From assembly GCA_964020155.1 (NCBI GenBank), contig OZ026549.1, positions 5,194,219 to 5,244,218 on the forward strand: 50,000 bases of DNA. Reading direction: 5' to 3'. The stretch's first letter is position 1. Every line of letters begins with the position of its first letter. Under the pieces are notes generated by a model that searched no databases, had not been told where the DNA came from, and saw only the letters and a program-made list of their open reading frames with translations. The DNA comes from Chondrilla cf. caribensis (Eukaryota > Porifera > Demospongiae > Chondrillida > Chondrillidae). The position numbers and the translations under genes are program-made. Below are positions 18,280-29,100 of the stretch, one piece after another.

Positions 18280-20220
18280 TACATTAAAAAAATATTAAGC
18301 ACATCCGGATGTAGTTAGGGTTAGGGACCACCTACAGAGATGAAAATTGTTTCATAAGTTAGTATTCGTCCACAGCTAGTTCCCCCTGAAGTATCACATT
18401 GATACGCTTCCTCTCCCATGAGCTACACAAAAAGGTGCTTAGTGTTATTTCTCCTATACCTTCCGATACATTAAATAATATTAAGCACCTCCGAAACAAG
18501 GGTTGAAGACCACGTATGGAAATTAGAATTCTTTCATAAGTTAGTATACGTCCACAGCTAGGTCTCTCTGAAATTTAATGTTGACACGCCCCTTCACCCA
18601 TGAGTTATGCAAGAAGGTGCTTAGTGTTATTCCTCCTATATCTTCCCATTCATTAAAAAGTATTAAGCACCTCTGAATGTAGCAAGGTTTAGGGGCCATA
18701 TACAGAGATGGGAATTATTTCATAAGGTAGTATTTGTCAACAACTAGGTATGGCTGAAATATTGTACTGATACAGCCCCTCACCCATGAACTATGCAAGA
18801 AGGTACTTAGTGTTATTTCTCCTATACGTACATGTAGGGTCAAATAATACTAAGCACCTTTTTACGTAGCTCATGGGAAAGGGGGCGTGTCAACATTATA
18901 TTTTATGGAGACCTAGCTGTGGACCTATATTAAATTATGAAATGATTAACATCTCCGTAGGTGGTCCCTAACCCTAACTACATCCAGAGGTGCTTAATAT
19001 TTTTTAATGTATGGGAAGGTATAGGATCAAATAATGCTAAGCACCTTTTTGCGTAGCTCATGGGAGAGGGTGTGTGTCACCATGATATTTTATGGGAACT
19101 TAGCTGTGGACCTATACTAACCTATGAAACAATTTTCATCTCTGTAGGTGGTCCCTAACCCTAATTACATCCGGAGGTGCTTAGTATTTTTAATGTATGG
19201 GAAGGTATACGTATAGGATCAAAAAACGCTAAGCACCTTTTTGTTTAGCTCATGAGAGAGGGGGCGTGTCAACATGATATTTTATGGGAACCTAGCTGTG
19301 GACCTATACTAACTTATGAAACAATATTCATCTCTGTAGGTGATCCCTAACCCTAACTACATCCGGAAGTGTTTAATATTTTTTAATGTATGGGAAAGTA
19401 TAGGATCAAATAATGCTATAAGCACCTTTTTGTGTAGCTCATGGGAGAGGGTGTGTGTCACCATGATATTTTATGGGAACTTAGCTGTGGACCTAAACTA
19501 ACTTATGAAACAATTTTCATCTCCATAGGTGGTCCCTAACCCTAACTACATCCGGAGGGTGCTTAGTATTTTTTTTAGAAGTATGTGAAGTTATAGAAGT
19601 TTAATTGGAAATCAACCTGCTTGGGGAGAAAGGAGAAAAGAGAAAAACGGCAACTGCGGGACTCGAACCCAGGATGTCTGACTATAGCCACCATAACCAC
19701 TGAGCCACGAAGCCACCACAGCAACCAGCCTCTCTCAATTCTCCTTTCATACTCACCGGTGGTACTGCTAGCAGCAGTCTCAGACCAGTGAGACCACACA
19801 TCTGCATGCGTGGACTTAATCACGGTGATATATTACTAACTGTGTTAATTGTCTTCATTTCTATATCTAGTATATAATCAATTAATTATACTATAAGATG
19901 TAGGAGTGAAGATAATTGACACAATGTATGGGAAGGTATAGGAGAAACAACGTTAAGCAACTTCTTGCATAGCTGATGCATATGGGTGAAGGGGCGTGTC
20001 AACATTATATTTTAGGGAGACCTAGCTGTGGGTGTATACTAACTCATGAAACAATTCCCACCTCCGTACGTAGTCACTAACTCTTGCTACACTCGGAGAT
20101 GCTTAATATTTTTTAATGTATGGGAAGGTATAGGAGAAATAACGCTAAACACCTACTTCCACAGCTCCTGGTAAAGTGTGCGTGTCATGCTGATATTTGG
20201 TTCAGACCTAGCTTGGGATA
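18280..20220. repeat. Cluster of ~185-bp repeat units in two opposing orientations
   Basis: Each unit carries CTAAGCACCTTTTTG near one end and GGAGGTGCTTAGTATT near the other, with GTGGTCCCTAACCCTAA and GTATGGGAAGGTATAGGA between units. About three units from 18280 to 18835 read in one direction. About four units from 18836 to 19575 are their reverse complement. One to one and a half more follow the SINE at 19920-20220. Because each unit also has inverted ends, the cluster can fold on itself. I see no coding capacity in it. It fills the gap between the two SOUL genes. Confidence 0.85.
19600..19830 (-). mobile_element. tRNA-derived SINE inserted in the repeat cluster
   Basis: On the minus strand, an A-box-like TGGCTCAGTGG (near 19713) is followed about 30 nt later by a perfect B box, GGTTCGAGTCC (near 19673). 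This is the internal RNA polymerase III promoter layout of a tRNA head. Ends are approximate. It interrupts the series of 185-bp units. Confidence 0.65.
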
Positions 20221-20899
20221 GGAACTAAATCACAGACTCTACCAAGTACACATAATCTCCAAAGGAGGTGTTTCGACCAGTTTGGTAGGTTTGTAAAGTG
20301 TGTTGCTATGACCAGAATTTGGCCCCAAAGCACCACAGCACAGACACATTGTTTAATGGGCCTGTACAGTTGTACAGCAGGACTGATCATTAGACTGACA
20401 AGCCTGTGCATTGTATAGTGGGACTGGCTGGCTGGACTGGCTGGCTCTATAGTTGGCCTGTCTGGTTGTAGATACAAGTGGAATGGCCAGTTTTCAAATG
20501 GGCAATGTTAACGTTATGCAAACTTTGGCCTGCCTGAGCATGAGACGTTGAAGATGCATTTAGCATTCATAATTGAACAGAAGGTACATATTATACAAGA
20601 ATACATTTTCTGAGTCAGTGTAGAAGTGTTTTGTAATGTACCGTGCAATGTATCTGTTGGATGTGATTTGCTAAATAATTCGATTATATTAATTGCTGAT
20701 TATACTTATTATGCCATATTATATATTATACTTGATTGAATGAACATTTTGAAATTTAAAAGAAAAAAAATGATAATGGCAGAATATACAAATGAAATTG
20801 CAAATTCAATCATTCGAGAATATACAACAGCAGAATTTTTACACTTTGCAAACAAATGCTATGTCAATGAAGGAGGGCACATGGAATCCAGCTTGATGA
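20221..20899. other. Spacer downstream of SOUL copy 2
   Basis: No gene is seen. It contains GGACTGGCTGGCTGGACTGG at about 20422 and an AT-rich run (20680-20830) that probably includes the 3' end of SOUL copy 2. Confidence 0.45.
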
Positions 20900-21739
20900 T
20901 CAGTTTTGGGATCGCTGTTCATCAGAATCCACTTCCACTGGTATGTGAATCTCATTCGTTCTGAGCCAAGGGATGGTGTAGGGTGGGTTGTACCTGTCAA
21001 GATGCCACTGCCCTCCTTCCAAAACCTTCACTCCGTCAACATGAAGATGCTCGTACAATCTTTCCACTTCGGGTCCACAGTTGGTCATGTCTGATAGTCC
21101 ACTGTACTGATAAACTGCTTCATATCGTGGAGGCATTTCTTTCAGTGTTACACGAGGATCGGTTGGTTCTGGAGCTGTGTCTATTGTGTACTTTGAAGGA
21201 AGTAAAAATGCCATAGTTTGACTTTCATCAGCTGATGTAGCCACAGGACCTGTCACAGTAGCCTTCCCCCCTTCTTCCCCTGAATCACTAGATACTGGCT
21301 TGGACGTGCTTACAACCGGCGCTGTCATGGCAACCTTCTCTCCCGTAGTAGTGATAACTGGTGCTGTCATGGCAACCTTCTCTCCCGTAGTAGTGATAAC
21401 TGGTGCTGTCATGGCAACCTTCTCTCCTGTAGTAGTGATAACTGGTGCTGTCATGGCAACCTTTTCTCCTTCGCTACTAGTCTGAACAGGGGCTGTCATG
21501 GCAACGCTCTCCCTCTTCTTGTTAGCTGGCGTGCTAAACACTCCTATATATTTGGCCAAGATCCTAAAGGCCTCGTTGGTAAACCTTGATCCAGATATGC
21601 CTATGGACTCCGAAGTTACTTCTGCAGCAACAGCCGCTGGATAACGCCGAATCTCGTATTTGTAGTTATCTCTGTCGAACGACCTGAAAACATCATACTT
21701 GGGTACTTCAACGTTAATCTTCCCAAAGAAGATACCCAT
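20900..21739 (-). CDS. SOUL/HEBP family haem-binding protein, copy 2, with expanded signature motif
   Basis: Single-exon gene of 279 residues, about 70 longer than copy 1. Its N-terminal half (YEIRRYPAAVAAEVT, GSRFTNEAFRILAKYIGVF) and C-terminal half (AFLLPSKYTID, TDPRVTLKEMPPRYEAVYQY, GGQWHLDRYNPPYTIPWLRT) match copy 1 and the SOUL family. The extra length is a tandem array in the loop that carries the family signature: VAMTAPV occurs five times, four of them as GEKVAMTAPV within a 14-residue (42-bp) unit. A low-complexity linker (STSKPVSSDSGEEGGK) follows. No signal peptide is present, so it is probably cytosolic. Haem binding is inferred from the family. Confidence 0.92.
   Translation of the reverse strand: MGIFFGKINVEVPKYDVFRSFDRDNYKYEIRRYPAAVAAEVTSESIGISGSRFTNEAFRILAKYIGVFSTPANKKRESVAMTAPVQTSSEGEKVAMTAPVITTTGEKVAMTAPVITTTGEKVAMTAPVITTTGEKVAMTAPVVSTSKPVSSDSGEEGGKATVTGPVATSADESQTMAFLLPSKYTIDTAPEPTDPRVTLKEMPPRYEAVYQYSGLSDMTNCGPEVERLYEHLHVDGVKVLEGGQWHLDRYNPPYTIPWLRTNEIHIPVEVDSDEQRSQN
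21310..21500 (-). repeat. 42-bp in-frame coding tandem repeat
   Basis: Three nearly identical 42-bp units, each containing GGAGAGAAGGTTGCCATGAC in coding sense, with diverged copies at both ends, encode the repeated GEKVAMTAPV motif of SOUL copy 2. The units differ at few silent positions, which suggests recent expansion. Confidence 0.85.
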
Positions 21740-22098
21740 GACCAGACCTCTGGTGGGAATTACGGTGCGAGATAACTTGTTTGCTACGTAAGCAATCGTT
21801 TTTCAGACGAATGTACCAGGTACAGAGTTTATGAAGCCTCGACGGCGACTATGTTTACACAGTCATGACATAATCAGTCAAGCGTGGCTCACGCGCCAAA
21901 GACGATTCTGTGATCTGCTATTACGTAATATGCTGTGACGTCACTGTTCGCCATGACAATTAATTTCATTATACCTGCTTTCACCAATAAGTTCCACACA
22001 AGTGTACATCGCCTATTAAATCACCACACATAATAGTACACTCGACTCGTGGAGATAACACGTGTTCAAATTATGGTTTCAAGTAAATGTGAGGAAGT
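21740..22098. promoter_or_regulatory. Upstream region of SOUL copy 2 with CRE and bZIP palindromes
   Basis: This gap separates the SOUL copy 2 start from the RFC3 stop. It holds a perfect CRE, TGACGTCA (21936-21943), and a perfect PAR/C/EBP-type palindrome, ATTACGTAAT (21920-21929), about 180-205 bp upstream of the SOUL start codon. Activity is inference. Confidence 0.45.
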
Positions 22099-24903
22099 CT
22101 ACATTGCCATCATGTCAGCCATCCCCTCTTCGACGAACGTCTTGTAAATTGACATGAACTTGACTACGAACGCCTCGATGTGGTAAATTGCCTTGCTCCC
22201 AAGCTGGAGTCTGTGTTCATAGTGTGCTGCTATCTGAGTCACCTCTGACTTGAGTTCACCATCACAGTTGGCCACCAACTCAACAAGGAGGCCCTGGAGA
22301 TAGACAAGGGGACTTGCTCACTGTATAAAGAGGTGTTTGTGTACATACACAATCTATATACATACCCATGTGGCATGGACTGCGTGAATGTGCATCACGA
22401 GTAAAAAGTACGAATACATAGTAGAAGCATGTTATGAAGCACCTCATACAAGCACACAATACAGGCATATGGAAAACCACACAATACAAGCACACAGTAC
22501 AGTCATATGGTAACACCACACAATACAAGCACACAGTACAGTCATATGGTAACACCACAGAATACAAGCACACAGTACAGGCACGTAGGCTTACTTTGAT
22601 GATGATGTCTGGTGGAATGCAATGTGTTAAAAGTTCATATACACGTCCTCTCACATCCAGCAATCTAAGGGGCAAGAAGGAGAGGATTTGGGAATAATAG
22701 TCTATTGTTCGGTTTTAGGGAGAGGAGTGAAACTCTCACTTCTTTGGTGTCTGTTCCTCCACAATCATGGAAGCAGTCTCCCTCAGAAACACCTCCCAGT
22801 CGCACTCAGGGATAACCTGATCAGGTGTGAACGGATACCTGTTGTGAAGAGGGAGGATGGTGAAGTAACCAACACAATGCAGGACCTTTAAGAAAGTATT
22901 GAAATGTCATATTTACATAAACAAGGTAGGGAAATTGTACTACAGTCAAATCCTCTCAAAACAGACCAGAAGTTCCAGCAAAAATTGCTTGTCACAAACA
23001 GAAATTTGTCATATTGCAACAACTCTACGCAGTACAGTAAAATAGTAATGGTGTAGCTCATTCCTTTGTTACATCCAGATATTTGTTTTAATTGAGATTG
23101 TTATAAGAGGGTACACTGTACATGTGTACATACATGAGTAAAGAACACCATGCACTTAAACCACAGAGTACAGGACTTCACATATTCCATGTTCAGGTGA
23201 GGTAAGTGTACATTCATGTGCTGAATACTCACTGCTGGACTCGGCAAGCTTCGCACGTCAATATTGCCTTGCGTAAGTTCCTTCCGGAATACTCCGCAAT
23301 CCTCTTAGCCAGCTCCGGGGGAAGACTCAGTGATTCCTTCTTGCAAGTATTCTGAAGTATGTCACTGATCTAAAACAATGATATCAGGAACACTTCATAT
23401 TCAAGGTGCCTACCAAGTATAACCAGCCAGCACAAGTCAGATACATACAGCAGCAGGACACAGCTTACCCTAACCATAGTAAGAGTATGGATGAAGGTGG
23501 GATTACCTACTTTGGTATATACAGTGGAGCCTCTTTATAGAGGACACATCGGGACAAGCTAATTTGTCCACTGTAGAGAGGTTATCCACTCTTCAGAGGT
23601 GGAAGATGTATTTGTACTACAGGAAAGTCTATTGTTGGTGCTTCCAAAAGTGTCCTTTGTAGGGAGGAATTTTTTATGGTGTCCTGTATTTGGAGTGCCC
23701 TTTAATGAAAGTTCAACCTGATAAATATACGTACACCACTGTGTGAGCCTTGGGCATCACTGGGACCTCAGGAACCACTGCCCTTACACAGCACCTACGA
23801 TTACTCCTCAGGACAATATTTAACTAGCTCAAATTGACATTTAATCAAAAATGTATTACAACTTGTTGATAATTACATTCACATGATATACCTTAATTTG
23901 TCTATTCCATTAATATACAAATATGTATATTATAGTATGGTATAATATGTATATTATAGTACGGTATAATATGTATATTCTAGTACGGTATAATATGTAT
24001 ATTCTAGTACGGTATAATATGTATATTCTAGTATGGTACAATATGTATAATAGTATGGTATAATATGTATATTATAGTACGGTACAATATGTATATTCTA
24101 GTATGGTACAATATGTATAATAGTATGGTACAATATGTATATTATAGTAAGGTACAATATGTATATTATAGTATGGTACAATATGCATATTATAGTATGG
24201 TATATCTACTCACGCACCGCCTCCAATGTCGGTGCAGCAACCCTCACACCCAGACACCTGCTCCTGATGGGGCCTATGACTTTGCTGGTTGAATTACAGC
24301 ACAGCACCAGTCGACAGGTGGACGTGTACTTCTCCATTGTCCGACGCAAGGCATGTTGGGCGTCCTTTGTCAACTGGTCCACTTCAGTCAACACAACAAC
24401 TGAACAGCACAAACAAATGATCAACTAACAATACTTGCACATACAGTACTAGTCACGTGGTAATCCATTTTGCAGGGTGTGTGGAGCAGCAATATGGTAC
24501 GTATATGTCTATGAAAGATGCAACTGCTACCATGTCTTTGAAAACCGTTAGACACAAATTTGATATTTGACCACATTGAAGTTTATTTTGAACTTAGCTA
24601 GGTAGATAGAAGGTACATGTATGCAATGTGTGTACTTTAGAACACAGACCGCAGACAGGATGTGGAGTTCAACATAATGCTTGCCTTTAAACTCCTTCAA
24701 TGCTGCTGAGTCTAAGGTGTGTGTTTGCGCTACCTCTTTCAACAGCTCTTGTATAACTACTCTGTCGTGTATCCCAGCATCACTAGGGTCAAGGATGTAT
24801 ATAATGTACTGTAGTCAAAAGATGCACACATGTATGTGTGCACATACAATACATACAATACATGCACGCATGCATGCATACCACACCTACCTACACCTGC
24901 ACC

Positions 24904-24954
<51 letters not shown>

Positions 24955-25735
24955 CTCGGGTTCATCTCTATGTGATAGTTGCTAGCTATAGTAGTGATCT
25001 CAATCTTCTTTTTAGATGGCGTCTACAGGATATACATATGCTATGGATGTGGCAATATTCTCACAGGGCAAGCACGAGTAGAGTTGTGAGTGTCCTAACA
25101 GACAAACACATTTCACTGTCTACAAGTCAGGAGAGGGGTTTGACTTTATGTAGTGAACGTGCTGCTTGCTCACAACGAAGTTCATGTGCTCAATCCTGAG
25201 TTTCCCCACTCCTGGACCATACAGCTCCCTCAGAACGCACATGATGCGCGTCTTCTTGCCCGCCCCTGACGGTCCATATACAAGAAGATGAGGAAAGTCA
25301 CCACTCTCCACCTGCAGTGATGCATCAGAATGTAAAAATGAACACTGGAGTGAAAACCACCGACAAACAGACTGAGTGTGTTTTGAATTTGAACAATGTA
25401 GTCCTAAATAGTTAGATATACCATAGATGATATGCTGGTTTTGTATCGCCTATGGTTCAAGGAAATATAGATACAGAATGGTACACGCTAGAGTCAGTCA
25501 CACCATTGCTCTGACCAACCTTTCACGTAAAACTGACGATCAGTTAAGAAACACGCAGTGAATGATTGACGCTCTACAATGCATCAATAGTCTGGCACTG
25601 TAGAGACTAGTATGAGAATAATTGCTTGACTATCAACTCGCCACACACCAGTTGCTTCAAATGTTGTGCTTGCTCTTTATGATAGTCGAGTTTACTCAGA
25701 GAATTCGGCCTATGCTTGTCCACCCAAAGACTCAT
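22099..25735 (-). CDS. RFC3: Replication factor C subunit 3
   Basis: Small subunit of the pentameric RFC clamp loader (and its checkpoint and cohesion variants), which loads PCNA in the nucleus. Exons: 25735-25649, 25311-25174, 25022-24955, 24782-24685, 24399-24218, 23369-23233, 22838-22740, 22664-22595, 22293-22099 (357 residues; human RFC3 has 356). Features: [10 protein letters not shown] start, Walker [29 protein letters not shown] (Walker B region), [15 protein letters not shown] with the SRC motif, and C-terminal collar helices ending [17 protein letters not shown]. Intron 4 has a GC donor (TTTAAAG|GCAAGC), the only one that keeps frame. The intron 3 donor runs straight into (GC)n(GT)n. 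The RRM gene's stop lies 186 bp upstream on the same strand. Confidence 0.97.
22444..22585. repeat. 39-bp tandem repeat, about 3.5 units
   Basis: Units contain AATACAAGCACACAGTACAG and ATATGGTAACACC; they lie in RFC3 intron 8. Confidence 0.9.
22943..23125. mobile_element. Possible diverged TIR element
   Basis: CTACAGTCAAATCCTCTC at the left and AGAGGGTACACTGTAC at the right are imperfect inverses; weak support. Confidence 0.35.
23518..23725. mobile_element. Non-autonomous TIR element, reverse orientation
   Basis: TATACAGTGGAGCCTCTTTA at the left; the interior (AAGTGTCCTTTGTAGGGAGG) is the inverse of the 200-bp copies. The right end is eroded (GAAAGTTCAACCTG). Confidence 0.7.
23925..24205. 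repeat. AT-rich tandem repeat, ~23-24 bp units
   Basis: About 12 units of ATATGTATATTATAGTATGG with A/C variants, in RFC3 intron 5, next to exon 5. Confidence 0.95.
24905..24952. repeat. (AC)n(GC)n compound tract abutting a donor
   Basis: Read in RFC3 sense, the exon 3 donor continues as (GC)n then (GT)n. Confidence 0.95.
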
Positions 25736-25921
25736 TTCTCGATCGCTCGTTCGCGGGGGGTTGTCCTAGAATTGGCGCCTAATCTGATTATTGCGCAATA
25801 GGTCAACACTCGGCTTATAAGGTAATCAATGCAGTGAAAGTTCGGGAGAAATAAAAATGAATTCATGATAATAGTCATAAAATAACACAGGGGATATAAA
25901 GAATATTGAGTTCCATGCACA
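25736..25921 (-). promoter_or_regulatory. RFC3 promoter
   Basis: TTGGCGCC at about 25772-25779 is close to an E2F site, fitting a replication gene. A perfect C/EBP-type palindrome, ATTGCGCAAT, lies at 25790-25799. This short gap must also hold the 3' end of the upstream RRM gene. Confidence 0.45.
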
Positions 25922-26119
25922 TCAACTGACAACTTGGAGAAGCTCCTGCTTGAGTCTTTGTTCTCTGAGTCTATTTGGCATAGTTTGACTCTCCCTCAAC
26001 ATATTTATCTAGCATACACAGATGACACATAACATTAGTTGTATTTCCATAATAGTAAAATGGAGCTGAACAGGACAATTAGTGAAGCACACACACACAA
26101 ACCGACAAACACACATACA

Positions 26120-26180
<61 letters not shown>

Positions 26181-29100
26181 CTTCAATGTCATGTGGTTCA
26201 CATGTGACCTCCTTGATCCACCTGTCCATAATAGACTGCCATTCTTGTTCACTACACAGAAGGAAGCACAACGGAGAGCTGAAACCTACAAGAAAATATC
26301 TTCCCATACAAAAAATAAACTGTTCACTAGGGAACATACGTACTTCCATTCTGCCTCATCTTGGCAGTGGATGATGTCCAACTGAAGGGAACTGATGCGC
26401 GCTAGACCACTAAACAGTAGAAAGAAAGGTTGTGCACTAGCAGTGGTAGCACAGAGGTTTGAATATAGTTGGATGACCAAGTCGGCTTGTACATACACTA
26501 CAGGCAGGGTTACAGGTACAGTAAAGGTGAATAAACATGCCCACTAGAGGGTTGACATGTACAGTACATATGAACTTACATGTACAGTACAGGTGAGTCA
26601 ACTTATACAGTGCAGGGTGGATGTGTACAGTACATATGGGCTTACATGTACAGTACATATGGGTTTACATGTACAGTACAGATGAGTCAACTTATACAGT
26701 GCAGGGTTGAAGTGTACAGTACATATGAAAAGGTGAGTAAAGGTAAGTAAAGTAAAGGTGAATAAACATGTCCACCAGAGGGTTGACATGTACAGTACAT
26801 ATGGGCTTACATGTACAGTACAGGTGAGTCAACTCGTACAGTGCAGGGTTGACGTGTACAGTACATATGGGCTTACATGTACAGTACAGGTGAGTCAACT
26901 CGTACAGTGCAGGGTTGACGTGTACAGTACAGATGGGTCTAGATGCACAGTTCAGGCAGGGCAATAACCTTCACTACAAGTGGAGTGTGCATAAGCACAC
27001 CTGCAACAATCAACAACAGGCGTAGTCACACACCAAAAGAGTCAGGCTGTTGGCCCACCTGATCAGACTGCTACCATCTTCGTCATCCAGTACCTCACTG
27101 AGCGGTTTCACGGCCTGCACCCCAAGGTCTTCGCTGGAAGGCTCTAACTCCTTTACATCAGTCAGAACATGCGTGTAAAGGACACAATTTGACACAATGA
27201 GAACAGAATACAGTAGGAGTACATGCACACTGCAGGAGGCGCACATTAACCAAGTCTGACATTTAATAATGAAATCTGAACACTATAGTAAGTATAAATC
27301 CCCACAGGTTCTTACACAGTACTTCAGTCATTCATGATTAATCAAATGCACATTTTACAGACCTAGTCTGGTGTAGCCAACCCTTGAAAAATGGCAGATC
27401 AAGGATCGGCTACACCAGACTATACAGACCTAGATACAGGGTTCTTCAAGACTCTACAATGAGACACCAACACACCTTTAGCTCTGCAAAATGGTTACAG
27501 TTGTGACCCTCACTCAGTTCATCAGCCTCACTAGTGACAGGATCAGCCAAACTGCTGGTCCACAAGGACAGCTCTTCGTGTAATTTTGGGGGCAAATTGG
27601 GCATCAATACCACTTCAGATTCAAACCTACTGGTACTGGTGTCCTGTGGGGAGACTGAGGGATCACATCTCACTTGCTCACTCTCCACTGTCACAGTAGC
27701 AGCTTCCACTGTGTCCTTTTCTACTGTGGAGGACTGTTCTTGCAAATGTGCTGTCTCGTTATTCTGCCGTGATCCACTAAACGATACAGCAAGTTTCACT
27801 TTCTTTCTGCTGGTTCTCTTGGATGTGGTCTTTTTCATTTCTCCTTTAGGGGGTGTGAACATTGTGGAAGATTGGCAATTCCCTTCAACTCCATCTGATT
27901 GCATCGAGGTATCTGTCTGACTCTCCTTGACTGTCTCTGGGGTCAAAGAACCCGAATCTCTGCATCCTTCATGGACTGATGGCTGTTCACTTGTGTTCAG
28001 GTCCTCCCATATGGCCTTCAGACGTGCAAAAGGCGAGATCTTCATGGTGGAAGCGGGTACATTCATCTCTTCCAACGGGAGATTACTTCGAGAATTACAG
28101 TCTGAGCTTGACTTATCAAGATCGGATTTATCCGAAATGACTTCTACGTCATTGACAGGAAAATGTGATGAAGAGCTGAAAGATGCTCCATTCATACCTT
28201 GCGATGGCATGCGGATGGGTGAGTCTGAAGTATCACTCTTACAACTTGAATCATTCATTTCAGGCTCTTCGATCTCCTCATATTCTCCACCTGTGCTATC
28301 AAAAGAACAGTTGAAGTCATCGACATCTTCTTCTTCATTCTGATCATCCTCCACAGGGTTTGACCTATCATTGTCACTCTCTCTTTCTCGCCAAAATTGC
28401 GACAATGACCTGTTAACAGATCACAAAGAATGAATAGTGCATGTTTGTATACATACGTGAATACAACGTTAAGCTCTATAAGAGAACAGGATTACACACA
28501 TTATCTGTGGTATTATAAATTTAGGTCCACATACGCTCACAAGTATGTCCACATAGACACACATACTGGCCTGCATGGACCGTTTATACACACTGTTACA
28601 CGTTGAATTGTGTGAACAATATCAACGTGTAGGTACGAACAGATGGAAAGACAGCAAAAGAACATTCAAGCGTGCATGCAATGTATCATATGCTACACAT
28701 GTACCATACATGCAAACACTATGGTACGTACAGTACATGAACATGAGGGGGGGGAGTCCTCGACACACATTACCTGATTGGTCTCTGTTGTATTGATGAC
28801 GAGTCCAAATAGACAGGGCCCTCACCCCCGATCAATTCAACAAGCTCTGGAAGCCTCAAAGCAGCCGCACTCAGCGCAGAGACCACATTCTCCCTCTTGC
28901 TGTCATCCTCGATTGAATCCAAGTATTTCTGAAGCACACAGGAAACATTGTGTTCTTCCCTCCTCCAGGGTTCAATTCCTCTGTTCTTGGTTCTCTGCTT
29001 ACCTGACAAGTCCAGTAGATTCACAAAAATAGCGTAATAAAGGGCACGTGAAGTACAAATGGCCGAAACATGTGTAAACTACAAACCTTTCACTGATTTT

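Noticed and set aside
19655..19725. Functional tRNA gene on the minus strand
   Set aside because: A and B boxes are present, but the stems are weak and the flanks fit a SINE head.
26510..26950. Open frames with period CTVHVNP / LYCTCKPIC
   Set aside because: They are readings of the ~66-bp tandem repeat in an intron.
27534..28343. Plus-strand open frames of 128 and 138 codons
   Set aside because: They are antisense shadows of the acidic exon of the RRM gene.
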